Shown here: piece after piece, positions 43,280 through 52,577 of the stretch
How the letters are laid out: the number at the start of each line of letters is the position of its first letter
Numbering within the stretch: position 1 is the stretch's first letter
Assembly: GCA_937872515.1 (NCBI GenBank)
Contig: CALMSX010000116.1
Location: 100,390-164,389 of the forward strand
Direction: 5' to 3'
DNA: 64,000 nucleotides
DNA from: an uncultured Bacteroidota bacterium
GTDB taxonomy: Bacteria; Bacteroidota; Bacteroidia; Chitinophagales; Saprospiraceae
Notes under the pieces: generated by a model
Seen by the model: the letters and a program-made list of their open reading frames with translations, nothing else
The model's database searches: none
What the model was told of the DNA's origin: nothing
Position numbers and translations under genes: made by a program

Positions 43280-45781
43280 ATGAGGCCAAATCCAGCTTTA
43301 CTGCTGCTGCTACTATTTTATTCTACTATTTCTTTTGGGGAAAATCCCGACAGAAAATTGAAGGCACATCGCATTCAGGAAGAGATTAGGATTGATGGCC
43401 ATTTGCTGGAAAAAGTTTGGAATAATACCGAAACGGCTACTGATTTTGTTGTCACTGAACCCGTGCCTGGCGCTCAGGCTACTTTTAAAACTTCCGTTGT
43501 TTTTTTATACGATGACAATGCCGTTTACATTGGAGCCAGGATGTATGATGACGAACCCGGCAAAATACTCAGGGAATTATCATTGAGAGATCAAATCGGC
43601 AATGCGGATAATTTCAGGGTATTTTTTGATACCTACCAAAGTGGACTCAATGGCTTTAAGTTTTACCTCACTGCTTCAGGTGTGCAGCTGGAAGCCATCG
43701 TTTCCAATCACAAAGATGACCTCAACTGGAATGCCATCTGGGACTCAAAGGTGACCACGGATAGCCTTGGGTGGACAGCAGAGATTCGCATTCCCTATTC
43801 CTCACTGCGATTTCCCAGCAAAGATGTTCAGGAATGGAATGTGCAGTTTGGCAGAGAGATACGGCGATTGAGGGAAGTGTCTTACTGGAGCCCCATTGAT
43901 CCTGCCATTTCAGGTTGGGTCCAGCAAAGTGGAAAAGTTACCCACATCGAAAACATCGTGACACCCATTAGATTGTCTCTCACACCCTATTTGTCAACTT
44001 ACCTCAATACTTTTAACCCAAGGATAACCGGTCAGCCAACTACCACAGATCTGGCAGCCAGGGCCGGACTGGATCTCAAATATGGCATCAACGATGCTTT
44101 TACCCTCGACATGACGCTGATACCTGATTTCGGGCAGGTAATTTCCGACAAACAGGTACTCAATCTGGGTCCTTTTGAAGTGTTTTTTGCTGAAAACAGA
44201 CAGTTTTTTACAGAAGGAACAGAGCTGTTCAACAAAGGCAACCTGTTTTATTCCCGCAGAATAGGAGGTCGGCCATTGCATTACTTCGATGTTTACAATC
44301 AAGCCGGAGAAGGCGAGGTGGTAACCTTTAATCCGGAGACCACCCAGCTCATCAATGCTACCAAGGTTTCGGGCAGAACCCCGTCAGGTACCGGCGTGGG
44401 TGCCTTTAATGCGGTGGTTGCTGAAAGTTATGCAGAAATCACCAACACACTAGGCCAGACAAGAAAAATCAAGACCAATCCGCTTACGAATTACAACACC
44501 TTTGTCATCGATCAAAACCTCAAGAACAACTCTTACGTCACCCTGGTTAATACCAATGTGACGCGCATAGGCGCTGATTATGACGCCAATGTAACCGGAG
44601 GCTTTTTTAACCTGAAATCAAAAAGTCAGATTTACTTTGTCAGCGGCGATGCAGTGTTGAGCCAGAAATATGCCACCGACAATACAGATTTAGGCTACAC
44701 CTACCACCTCAATGCCGGTAAAAATGGGGGCAACTGGACCTATGAAATGGGGCACGGGCTGGAAAGCCACAATTACAATCCCAATGATATGGGATTTCTT
44801 TATAGTCCCAATGAATGGTACTTTTACGGAGAAGGAGGGTATGTACAATACAACCCTGGTGTCAAATCGCTGCAACAGTATTATTTTAATCTCAGCAGTA
44901 CCTATACCCGCTTGTATAAACCCAATGTATTTTCTGATTTTGGCATTGACTTTAGCTCATTTGTACTTTGGAAATCAAGATTTGCAGCCGGCATTGACGG
45001 CAGATGGGAACCCTTAGTGACCTATGACTACTTTGAACCAAGAACGCCTGATTTTAGTCGCTTTCTGGCCTGGCCTAAAAACTGGATGCTTTCGGGTTTT
45101 ATTTCAAGCGACTATCGCAAACCGGTGGCCCTTGATATAAAATTATCCTATCGCGATTTTGATGCGGATGGAAGAAACAACTTTGTAGGTTACATGAGCC
45201 CCCGATTCCGGTTCAATGACAAACTATCATTGATCCCTTCGGTTTCTTTGTCTTTCCTTAATAAAGACCGCGGTTTTGTTGCACCACAAGGTTCAGTTCC
45301 AGGTCTGGGAGATGGTGACATTATGATGGGTGTAAGAGATCGCCTGATTTGGGAAAATACCCTCACCGGTAAATTTATTTTTAATAGTACCATTGGTGTC
45401 AATGCGCGCATCAGGCATTACTGGGACAATGTGCAGTATCAGAGCTTTGGTGCACTTAATGATGAAGGTGAGCTTGATCGGCTGGAATACAGGGCTACCA
45501 ATTCTGAAGGAGGAGGATTGTATGACCGCAATGTCAATATTTTTAACATCGATATGCAATGCAATTGGCGATTCGCTCCGGGCAGCGATCTGATCCTGGT
45601 CTGGAAGAACCAGGTTTATGCATCTGACAACAGTGCAGATCTGAGGTATGTACACAATATCAACAAAGTATTGGAATCGCCGGTTGAAAACAGCTTCTCC
45701 ATGAGGGTGATTTTTTATCTTGATTATTTATACCTTTTTCCCAGAAAGACAAAGGAAGAAATACGGCATAATATCATCTGA
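43280..45781 (+). CDS. DUF5916 outer-membrane protein with CBM9-like N-terminal domain
   Basis: 833 aa from the ATG at 43280, chosen because MRPNPALLLLLLFYSTISFG is a proper signal peptide; an in-frame ATG at 43145 would add 45 residues without one. Residues about 25-220 form a family 9 carbohydrate-binding-like domain (AHRIQEEIRIDGHLLEKVWN, TSVVFLYDDNAVYIGARMYD, WTAEIRIPYSSLRF). The rest is DUF5916, a probable beta barrel, with DLKYGINDAFTLDMTLIPDF, FFAENRQFFTEG and LFYSRRIGG. Such proteins are common in Bacteroidota with no known role. It is divergent from the TonB receptor with a leader of about 170 bases. Confidence 0.85.
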   Translation: MRPNPALLLLLLFYSTISFGENPDRKLKAHRIQEEIRIDGHLLEKVWNNTETATDFVVTEPVPGAQATFKTSVVFLYDDNAVYIGARMYDDEPGKILRELSLRDQIGNADNFRVFFDTYQSGLNGFKFYLTASGVQLEAIVSNHKDDLNWNAIWDSKVTTDSLGWTAEIRIPYSSLRFPSKDVQEWNVQFGREIRRLREVSYWSPIDPAISGWVQQSGKVTHIENIVTPIRLSLTPYLSTYLNTFNPRITGQPTTTDLAARAGLDLKYGINDAFTLDMTLIPDFGQVISDKQVLNLGPFEVFFAENRQFFTEGTELFNKGNLFYSRRIGGRPLHYFDVYNQAGEGEVVTFNPETTQLINATKVSGRTPSGTGVGAFNAVVAESYAEITNTLGQTRKIKTNPLTNYNTFVIDQNLKNNSYVTLVNTNVTRIGADYDANVTGGFFNLKSKSQIYFVSGDAVLSQKYATDNTDLGYTYHLNAGKNGGNWTYEMGHGLESHNYNPNDMGFLYSPNEWYFYGEGGYVQYNPGVKSLQQYYFNLSSTYTRLYKPNVFSDFGIDFSSFVLWKSRFAAGIDGRWEPLVTYDYFEPRTPDFSRFLAWPKNWMLSGFISSDYRKPVALDIKLSYRDFDADGRNNFVGYMSPRFRFNDKLSLIPSVSLSFLNKDRGFVAPQGSVPGLGDGDIMMGVRDRLIWENTLTGKFIFNSTIGVNARIRHYWDNVQYQSFGALNDEGELDRLEYRATNSEGGGLYDRNVNIFNIDMQCNWRFAPGSDLILVWKNQVYASDNSADLRYVHNINKVLESPVENSFSMRVIFYLDYLYLFPRKTKEEIRHNII

Positions 45782-45838
45782 CCCAATTTTTGCCAACCAA
45801 TAGGACATTACTTACGTCTTACTATAAAAAGACAAACT

Positions 45839-46171
45839 ATGAAGTCATTTCCAATATTAATTTTTGTTTTGCTTGTTGCCCTATTTCAATCTTGTTCCTC
45901 TTCGGATGATTACATCACGATGCGGTATCAGATGACCCAGTGCGCGGATCCCTGGATGACAGATGGTGATTATTTCGACGCAAAAGAAGCAACCCTTTTG
46001 GCCTTCCTTAAAGAAAAGGGTATTGACCCAGTATCTGTAAAAGTTACCACCAATTGCCCGGATGCAGCGGTGTGTACTGCCTGTATCTGCCTGGGCTGCG
46101 ATCTGGCTGAGGTAAAAATTGATGCGTCTGACGAGGCTGCACTTAAAGAATTGGGATTTATCCGCATCTGA
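45839..46171 (+). CDS. Small Cys-rich lipoprotein of unknown function
   Basis: 110-aa lipoprotein. MKSFPILIFVLLVALFQSC carries a lipobox with Cys19. The mature part is short and acidic, with one Cys in MTQCADPW and then a cluster NCPDAAVCTACICLGC: five Cys spaced C-x5-C-x2-C-x-C-x2-C. Such spacing could hold a metal or form disulphides in the periplasm. I do not recognise a named family. The gene stands 57 bases after the DUF5916 gene on the same strand and may be co-transcribed; its stop lies 19 bases from the convergent PLP-enzyme stop. Confidence 0.75.
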   Translation: MKSFPILIFVLLVALFQSCSSSDDYITMRYQMTQCADPWMTDGDYFDAKEATLLAFLKEKGIDPVSVKVTTNCPDAAVCTACICLGCDLAEVKIDASDEAALKELGFIRI

Positions 46172-46190
46172 TTAAGCCGCTATAACCGAT

Positions 46191-47441
46191 TTATCCCAAT
46201 GCCTGGGTCAAATCCCAAATGAGATCATCTGCGTGTTCAACACCTACAGAGAGTCGTACCATTTGATCGGTTATGCCCATTTCATGTCTGTGCATTGGAT
46301 CCACTCCGGCATGGGTCATACTGGCGGGATGCTCCGCCAGTGATTCTGTGCTACCGAGACTAACTGCCATCTTCACCAATTTGAGTTGGTTGAGAAAAGC
46401 AAAGGCCTCTGCTTCTCCACCACTGATATCAAATGAAATCATGGCACCCGGTGATAAACACTGGTTTTTGTAAATATCATACTGGGCACCATCTTTTTCT
46501 GATAACAATCCCGGATAGTAAACCCTTTCTACTTTGGGATGATCCTGCAAAAAGGCAGCTACCCGCTGTGCATTGTAGGTCTGTCTTTCCATGCGCACTA
46601 CCAGGGTTTCCAGGCTTCTCAGCAGCAGCCAGCCCGTCCATGGGCCACACATATTGCCAAGGAAGGTACGCAGTACCTTTAGTCGTTTGATCAGGGCACT
46701 GCTGCCACAGATGGCACCGGCAATGACATCACTGTGCCCACCTATGTACTTGGTGGCAGAGTAAATCGACAAGTCAGCCCCATGGTCCAGCGGGTGCTGC
46801 CATAAGGGCCCCATGTAGGTATTGTCAACAGCCACTATGACTTCAGGATTTTCTGAAGTCTGATAGGCGTTGGCAATTTCCCTGCACATGGTCAGGTCGA
46901 TCAGCGTATTGGTCGGATTGGCAGGTGTTTCCACATACACCAGTTTTAAGCGGTGTTGCCTGCCAGAACTTTCAATGCGTTGGAGGATGGCCTCCTTATC
47001 TTCTTTGGGTGTAAATTCAATGGCCATTACATCCAGTCCATTGAGAAAATGACGGATAAAATGATCCGTACCCCCATATACCGGACTGCTGAAAACCAAC
47101 AAGTCGCCCGGTTTTAAAAATTCTAAAAATACCGTTGTAATGGCCGACATGCCGCTTTCAAAAACGGCGGCTTCTTCGGCTTTGTCCCACAAACTCAATC
47201 GGTTTTCAAGGATTTCCAGGTCCGGGTTGTTGATCCGGCTGTAGATGAGTCCGGTTTTTTCTTTTTCTCCTTTGTCCCTCAAACCATAAGCCACTTCAAA
47301 AAAAGCCTTGCCCTCTTCTGCCTTGGAAAATACAAAAGTTGAGGTCTGAAAGATGGGACACTTAATGGCACCTTCCGACCATTCCGGCTTGTATCCATGA
47401 GACATCATCAGGCTTTCAGGGTGAAATTGGTGCACTTTCAT
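46191..47441 (-). CDS. PLP-dependent Cys/Met-metabolism enzyme (methionine gamma-lyase or cystathionine gamma-synthase type)
   Basis: 416-aa fold type I PLP enzyme of the Cys/Met metabolism family, likely cytosolic. The Schiff-base Lys is Lys231 in SIYSATKYIGGHSDVIAG, with the pyridine-N Asp206 in VAVDNTYM. The YSRINNPDLEILENRL segment near residue 67 and the ESGMSAI motif near 95 are family marks. Cystathionine gamma-synthase, gamma-lyase and methionine gamma-lyase cannot be told apart safely from sequence alone. The divergent Lrp-type regulator, 144 bases away, resembles the mdeA-mdeR arrangement known for methionine gamma-lyase in Pseudomonas putida. A -7 box (TAACTTTG on the minus strand) lies 13 bases from the start. 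Confidence 0.88.
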   Translation of the reverse strand: MKVHQFHPESLMMSHGYKPEWSEGAIKCPIFQTSTFVFSKAEEGKAFFEVAYGLRDKGEKEKTGLIYSRINNPDLEILENRLSLWDKAEEAAVFESGMSAITTVFLEFLKPGDLLVFSSPVYGGTDHFIRHFLNGLDVMAIEFTPKEDKEAILQRIESSGRQHRLKLVYVETPANPTNTLIDLTMCREIANAYQTSENPEVIVAVDNTYMGPLWQHPLDHGADLSIYSATKYIGGHSDVIAGAICGSSALIKRLKVLRTFLGNMCGPWTGWLLLRSLETLVVRMERQTYNAQRVAAFLQDHPKVERVYYPGLLSEKDGAQYDIYKNQCLSPGAMISFDISGGEAEAFAFLNQLKLVKMAVSLGSTESLAEHPASMTHAGVDPMHRHEMGITDQMVRLSVGVEHADDLIWDLTQALG

Positions 47442-47454
47442 TGTTTTTTTCTTT

Positions 47455-47462
47455 CAAAGTTA
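47455..47462 (-). promoter_or_regulatory. Bacteroidota -7 box (TAACTTTG, minus strand)
   Basis: TAnnTTTG match ending 13 bases before the PLP-enzyme ATG, giving a very short leader. No -33 TTG at the usual distance. Confidence 0.4.
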
Positions 47463-47585
47463 AATATTGCCGTATAAATGGCTTCTATTGTTAAAAATAT
47501 CAGAAAAAATCACTGTTATTTGTGAATATGGAGTAAAAAATGCGGATATTGGTACTTTAAAATCACCTTATAAGTAATTTTTGCG

Positions 47586-48047
47586 GTGGAAACGATAGAC
47601 GAAACGGACCTCAGGATTCTGCAGTTGTTGCAGGACAATGCCCAGCTTACCTCAAAAGAACTTTCGGGTCATCTCAACCTGTCACTCTCACCTATCTACG
47701 AACGCATCCGTAGGCTAGAAAAATCAGGCATCATCCAGACCTATGTCACCATTTTGGACAGAAGCAAATTGGGGTACGACCTTGTGGCTTATTGCCATGT
47801 ATCGCTCAAGGAGCATGCCCGTCCATTACTGAAAAAATTTGAAGAAGATGTACTCCATTTCCAGGAGGTACTGGAATGTCACCACGTTACCGGCAACTTC
47901 GACTATATGCTCAAAGTTTGTGTCAAAGACATGAAATCGTACCAGGATTTTATTGTCAATAAGTTAGCCTCTCTAGCCAATATTGGAAATGCCCAGTCGC
48001 AATTTGTGCTTTCTACCATCAGAGAATCTACTGCCTTGCCTCTGTGA
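47586..48047 (+). CDS. Lrp/AsnC family transcriptional regulator
   Basis: 153-aa Lrp/AsnC regulator, started at GTG 47586 (METIDETDLRILQLLQDNAQ), the usual first block of the family. The helix-turn-helix lies at about residues 23-45 (TSKELSGHLNLSLSPIYERI), with an RAM/AsnC effector domain behind (LVAYCHVSLKEHA, VLECHHVTGNFDYMLKVCVK). It is divergent from the PLP-enzyme gene and most likely controls it, together with itself, in response to an amino acid. The shared 144-base region between them is AT-rich. Confidence 0.93.
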   Translation: METIDETDLRILQLLQDNAQLTSKELSGHLNLSLSPIYERIRRLEKSGIIQTYVTILDRSKLGYDLVAYCHVSLKEHARPLLKKFEEDVLHFQEVLECHHVTGNFDYMLKVCVKDMKSYQDFIVNKLASLANIGNAQSQFVLSTIRESTALPL

Positions 48048-48116
48048 ACCTTTTCCGGTCAAATTTGTCTTTAGAGTACAACTACAATTCAATCACAAAC
48101 ATCAAACCTTTTACCA

Positions 48117-48527
48117 ATGATCAGAAAAGCAACTGCAGTATGGAACGGAAGTGGCAAAGAAGGCCACGGTCATCTTACTACTCAAAGTACCGTCCTCAAT
48201 GAATCACAATACTCTTATAAAACCCGTTTTGAAGACGGCATAGGCACCAATCCTGAAGAACTCATCGCAGCAGCCCACGCCGGTTGTTTCTGTATGAAAC
48301 TCAGCTTTGTCCTTGGAGCCGCAGGCTTCACTCCTGAAACGCTTACCACCACCTGCCACATCACCCTTGACAGTGGTGCCATCACCAAATCACACCTGGT
48401 ACTCGAAGCCACCGTACCCGGCATCACCGACGAACAATTCGCCGCCTGCGCCGAAGACGCCAAAGCCAACTGCCCCATCTCGAAATCCCTCACCGCTGAG
48501 GTTTCGATGGAGTACACGCTGTGCTAA
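48117..48527 (+). CDS. osmC: OsmC family peroxiredoxin
   Basis: 136-aa thiol peroxidase of the OsmC/Ohr family, which reduces organic hydroperoxides. The peroxidatic Cys is Cys57 (or Cys59) in AAAHAGCFCMKLSF and the resolving Cys is Cys119 in KANCPISKSL. OsmC-type motifs GTNPEELIAAAHAG are present. It is monocistronic. The 3' half of the gene is visibly C-rich at third positions (ACC, CAC, ATC codons) compared with its neighbours. It is followed by a 28-bp tandem duplication and a terminator. Confidence 0.92.
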   Translation: MIRKATAVWNGSGKEGHGHLTTQSTVLNESQYSYKTRFEDGIGTNPEELIAAAHAGCFCMKLSFVLGAAGFTPETLTTTCHITLDSGAITKSHLVLEATVPGITDEQFAACAEDAKANCPISKSLTAEVSMEYTLC

Positions 48528-48579
48528 GTGGTGCGCCCCGCTATCGCGTGGCTAGGTGGTACGCCCCGCTATCGCGGGA
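48524..48579. repeat. 28-bp tandem duplication after osmC
   Basis: Two adjacent 28-base copies, 48524-48551 and 48552-48579, share the core CGCCCCGCTATCGCG with a few changes outside. The first overlaps the osmC stop codon. The core can fold as CCCGC-TAT-GCGGG in the second copy. Confidence 0.7.
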
Positions 48580-48622
48580 CTAAATGTTGAAAGTAATCTA
48601 AGAGAGCAGTAGCTCTTAAATA

Positions 48623-48664
48623 AAAAGATCCCTACATACCGCTGGTACGTAGGGATCTTTTTTG
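48623..48664. terminator. Bidirectional hairpin terminator after osmC
   Basis: AAAGATCCCTACATACC pairs with GGTACGTAGGGATCTTT around GCT, with A and T runs on the two sides. Its CCCTAC/GTAGGG stem resembles the 26-bp hairpins at 54 and 56 kb. Confidence 0.8.
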
Positions 48665-48708
48665 TTCAACCTAGCTGAAACAGTTTTGATATAAATGATA
48701 TAATTTCC

Positions 48709-48981
48709 AGTCAACTGTCAACGGCTAACGGTCAACGGCTAACTGACAACGGCTAACGGTCAACGGCTAACTGACAACGGCTAACCGTCAACGGTCAACG
48801 GCTAACGGTCAACGGCTAACCGACAACGGCTAACCGTCAACGGTCAACGGCTAACGGTCAACGGCTAACCGTCAACGGCTAACTGTCAACGGCTAACGGT
48901 CAACGGCTAACTGACAACGGCTAACCGTCAACGGTCAACGGCTAACCGTCAACGGCTAACCGTCAACGGTCAACGGCTAAC
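48709..48981. repeat. Uninterrupted array of 39 degenerate heptamers
   Basis: 273 bases divide exactly into 39 seven-base units with no indel. Nearly every second unit is GGCTAAC; the alternating units are GGTCAAC, CGTCAAC, TGACAAC, CGACAAC or TGTCAAC. All end in AAC. No ORF of interest crosses it. It lies between the osmC terminator and the 3' end of the convergent BNR-protein gene. Confidence 0.9.
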
Positions 48982-49022
48982 TGACACCTGTACCTATGCA
49001 GGCATAGCCCGGCATTGGGAAC

Positions 49023-49106
49023 CGACAACCGCTAACGGTCAACCGCTAACGGTCAACGGTAAGCGGTCAACGGTAAGCGGTCAACCGTGAGCGGTGAGCG
49101 GACAGC
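49023..49106. repeat. Second, more diverged heptamer block
   Basis: Twelve further seven-base units (CGACAAC, CGCTAAC, GGTCAAC, GGTAAGC, CGTGAGC, GGTGAGC, GGACAGC) in a different register, after a 41-base interruption that contains a CTATGCAGGCATAG palindrome. Ends 11 bases before the BNR-protein stop. Confidence 0.8.
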
Positions 49107-49117
49107 GGTCAGAGCCG

Positions 49118-52100
49118 TCAAAATCCTCCTTCTACAAAGGGGCCGCCGGCTTCGTACAGTTGTTGGGCCAGCTTTTTCAGGTTGTCTAAAATAACGGCAA
49201 GATCCTTGCTGCATTTGTTGACCTCCTTGTCAACCAATTTCAGAGACTGTTTATTGGTTTGAGTAGGACCATAGGTAGCCTGGCCCACGCCCCTGTACAC
49301 ATCAAAGATTCTGCTGCCAATGGTGGGATTGTTTTTTTCACCCATCTGGTTTTTAGCAGGAATGCCATACATGCTTTCTTCAATGGTATACAACGCCGCA
49401 CGGGCAGTGGCCAATTGCGCCGCAATCGATTCATAGGGCAGCTGGCTTTGACTGGCAGCTTTTTTGAGTGCTTCACAATACTTTACAGCATTGGTTGTTT
49501 TGATTTGCAAAGCGGAGGTCTGTCGGATGCTTTCTTCAAAGCTGCGCCAGAAACGGGCGGTTTCTTCTTTTGAAGCTCCGGGCAAGGCACCGGTATGTAA
49601 GGGTTTGACTTCAAAATATTTTTCTCCTGACAAGGCTGTGACAACACCATTGATTTCTTTGCTAAGGGATACACTGTATTTGCCGGGTGCACACAAAAAG
49701 CCCGTTGGATTGCCGCCACCGTTGAGTACGATGGCATCGGGTGCAGGATAGCGTAGATCCCAGTTCAACCGATGAATGCCTTTTTGAGCCGCTCCTTCCA
49801 TACGGCGAATCACATTTCCGTTTCTATCCTTTATGGTTAACCAAATTTTGGGTGTTACACTTTTTTCTTCAGCTACAATTTGATCCCAGCTAGGGAAGGT
49901 GAGGGCCTTTTTAGCCTCTGCATCTTTTTTCTCCGCTTCAATGCGCTGCTCTTTGGCAGATTTGTAGTCTTCCTTCAGGTAATAGGTAAAAGTGGCTCCA
50001 AAAGCTGGATTGGGTGCCACAAAATGGCCAGCTCCCTGATCTCCTTTGGCGCCCTCAAATCCCAGGTGGGAGCGGGGCACAAACCACAGCGCGTCTTTGA
50101 CATCAAATAGTTTGGCCTCTTTTACAAGGGTATCTTCGGTTAATTGTCGCAGTGGACTATAATCATCGAGGATATAAAAACTTCTGCCAAAGCTGGCACC
50201 AACCAGATCGTTTTCTCTCTTTTGTATGGCCAGGTCTCTAAACGGAATGGTGGGCAGCCCTCCTTTGAGCTGGGTCCAACTCTGACCGGCATTGATGCTA
50301 AAATAAATGCCCCATTCGGTACCGATAAACAACAACTCTTTTTTTACATGGTCCTGCACCAATCGCCAAACTAAAATACGCTCAGGTAGATTGTTGCTGA
50401 TCGACTTCCATGTCAGTCCTTTGTCGCGACTCACATACAGATAGGGTTTGAAGTCGCCGCTCTTGTGATTGTCGAGCGCCACATACACAGTGCCTGCATC
50501 AAAGTGGTCGGCTTTGATGTCATTGATAAATGCAGTGGCAGGTACTCCGGGCAATGCCGTAATGTCTATCTTTCTCCAGGTTTTACCGCCATCTTCTGTT
50601 ACCTGAATAAGACCATCATCTGTACCGGCATACAACAGATCTTTTTGCGCCGGTGATTCAGAAAGGGAGGTAATGGTATTGTAATTGGACATGGCCAGCA
50701 AATCCCAGGCATTGTCATAGCCCTGCGTAGTTCCCATGATTGGGAGTTGTAATCTGTTTTGATTTTTGGTCAGATCCGGTGAGATGGCAGTCCACGCATC
50801 TCCTCTGTTTTCCGACTTCCAAACTCTTTGCGATGCAAAATAAATAGTAGTAGGTTTGTGCGGACTCACTAATATAGGTGAATCCCAGTTGAATCTTTCG
50901 TAGGGCTCTCCTTCGGCAGGTTGTGGCTGAATGTCTACAATCTCACCCGTTTTCATATCAATGCGCGAAAGGGTACCTTCTTGTCTTTCTCCATACATGA
51001 TGTCCGGATTCCCGGGTTCGGTAGCCGGTTGGTGACCATCCCAATCGAGTACCACCTTCCAGTCGGAATTCTGTATGCCTTGTGCATTGTCGGTCCTGCT
51101 GGGTCCTCCTTCGGTACTGTTGTCCTGGGTACCTCCAAATACATTGTAAAATGGAGTAGCATCATCTACTGCCACTTTGTAAAACTGGGTGATGGGCAGG
51201 TTGGATATAAAGCGCCAATTGTCGCCATTATCAAAAGATTCATACAGGCCGCCATCGGTACCCACCAACATCCAGTTGGGATTATCTTTACGGAACACAA
51301 TGGCATGGTTGTCGGAATGTTTGTTTTCTTCTTTCATCCTTCCAAAGGTCTTACCACCGTCATTGGAAATTTGCACGCGCACATCCATCAGATACAATTT
51401 GTCAAAAACGTGAGGAGAGGCATAGAGTTCCTGATAATAGTGTGGCCCTGTGGCACCTGAAACAGCATCCGATTGTTTGGTCCAGCTTTCACCTTTATTG
51501 GTACTTTTATAAACACCACCCGTACGTCGGTCCAGCTCGATGGCTGCATAAATGACATCGGGTTGCTGGGGTGATACAGCCAGACCTATTTTACCCATAT
51601 GTGAAGTGGGCAAGCCTGCCTTCAAAGGGGTCCAGGTATTACCCCCATCTGTACTTTTGTGTATGCCGGAGCCGGGCCCACCACCCAGGTAGGCAGCAGC
51701 CGAGCGGTGTCTTTGCCAGGTGGCTGCGTACATCACATCCGGATTTCTGGGATCCAGGACAAGATCGGTAGCTCCTACCCATTCATCATCGCCCAGCGTG
51801 CGTTTCCAGGTCTTTCCGCCATCAGTAGATTTATAGATTCCTCGCTCACCGCCTTTGGCCCAAAGGGGTCCCTGTGCTACTACCCACACCACATCCGAGT
51901 TGGATGGGTGCACTACGATCTTGGAGATGTGTTCACTGGCCTTTAAACCTACATTGGTAAATGAATTGCCCCCGTCGGTACTTTTGTAAACACCATCGCC
52001 AAAGCCTACGTGCCGGCCACCTACGTTTTCACCCGTACCCACCCAAACGATGTTTGGATTCTGAGGGTCATACGTTACACAGCCAATAGAATAAGAAGTC

Positions 52101-52384
52101 TGGTTGTCGAACACAGGAGTCCAGGTAGTGCCGCTGTTGTTTGTTTTCCAAACCCCACCAGAGCCCACTGCCACCAACCAGGTGTTGGGATCCTGAGGGT
52201 GAATGGCTATATCTGCAATCCTTCCTGCCATAAACGCCGGACCTATAGACCGGAATTTCAAATCAGAAAAAACTTCCTCTTTCCACAACACCGGCTTTGA
52301 TTCCGCCACCGGTTTTGTACCTTTTTTCTGAGCCATCCCGGTAGTTGCCGCCAGCAACAGGAAAATCACCACTATTCTGTTCAT
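49118..52384 (-). CDS. VPS10/sortilin-like BNR beta-propeller secreted protein
   Basis: 1088-aa secreted propeller protein of the VPS10/WD40-YVTN-BNR-like glycosyl hydrolase family. After MNRIVVIFLLLAATTGMAQ come many Asp-box blades: GVWKTNNSGTTWTPVF, GVYKSTDGGNSFTN, GIYKSTDGGKTWKRTLGD, GLYESFDNGDNWRFISN, GLIQVTEDGGKTWRK and GIYFSINAGQSWTQ. Two seven- to ten-blade propellers probably occupy residues 40-720. The C-terminal third (RMEGAAQKGIHRLNWDLRYP) resembles a FN3/Ig-like region seen in these proteins. Homologues in Bacteroidota are abundant and without proven activity; xyloglucanase-like function is possible but not shown. No sorting domain is seen. It appears monocistronic. Confidence 0.87.
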   Translation of the reverse strand: MNRIVVIFLLLAATTGMAQKKGTKPVAESKPVLWKEEVFSDLKFRSIGPAFMAGRIADIAIHPQDPNTWLVAVGSGGVWKTNNSGTTWTPVFDNQTSYSIGCVTYDPQNPNIVWVGTGENVGGRHVGFGDGVYKSTDGGNSFTNVGLKASEHISKIVVHPSNSDVVWVVAQGPLWAKGGERGIYKSTDGGKTWKRTLGDDEWVGATDLVLDPRNPDVMYAATWQRHRSAAAYLGGGPGSGIHKSTDGGNTWTPLKAGLPTSHMGKIGLAVSPQQPDVIYAAIELDRRTGGVYKSTNKGESWTKQSDAVSGATGPHYYQELYASPHVFDKLYLMDVRVQISNDGGKTFGRMKEENKHSDNHAIVFRKDNPNWMLVGTDGGLYESFDNGDNWRFISNLPITQFYKVAVDDATPFYNVFGGTQDNSTEGGPSRTDNAQGIQNSDWKVVLDWDGHQPATEPGNPDIMYGERQEGTLSRIDMKTGEIVDIQPQPAEGEPYERFNWDSPILVSPHKPTTIYFASQRVWKSENRGDAWTAISPDLTKNQNRLQLPIMGTTQGYDNAWDLLAMSNYNTITSLSESPAQKDLLYAGTDDGLIQVTEDGGKTWRKIDITALPGVPATAFINDIKADHFDAGTVYVALDNHKSGDFKPYLYVSRDKGLTWKSISNNLPERILVWRLVQDHVKKELLFIGTEWGIYFSINAGQSWTQLKGGLPTIPFRDLAIQKRENDLVGASFGRSFYILDDYSPLRQLTEDTLVKEAKLFDVKDALWFVPRSHLGFEGAKGDQGAGHFVAPNPAFGATFTYYLKEDYKSAKEQRIEAEKKDAEAKKALTFPSWDQIVAEEKSVTPKIWLTIKDRNGNVIRRMEGAAQKGIHRLNWDLRYPAPDAIVLNGGGNPTGFLCAPGKYSVSLSKEINGVVTALSGEKYFEVKPLHTGALPGASKEETARFWRSFEESIRQTSALQIKTTNAVKYCEALKKAASQSQLPYESIAAQLATARAALYTIEESMYGIPAKNQMGEKNNPTIGSRIFDVYRGVGQATYGPTQTNKQSLKLVDKEVNKCSKDLAVILDNLKKLAQQLYEAGGPFVEGGF

Positions 52385-52577
52385 ATCACGTATTTATCGT
52401 GTGAATATAGATAATTTTCAAAACGTACTACACCTATAATGGGGTAAGTATTGTCTCTAATAAACTTGTTGGGGAGTGACTCATTATGCCAAAAAGCGCT
52501 CTCATTATTGGATTCCGGAACAAGTCCGTTCCATTTTACCAATAGGAAAATCAGGTATCCCGTTCACCCTCTTTTTT

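Noticed and set aside
48709..48981. CRISPR or coding repeat
   Set aside because: Seven-base units without spacers and no sensible reading frame.
50921..51460. 179-aa plus-strand ORF
   Set aside because: Antisense to the BNR propeller gene; sequence is not protein-like.
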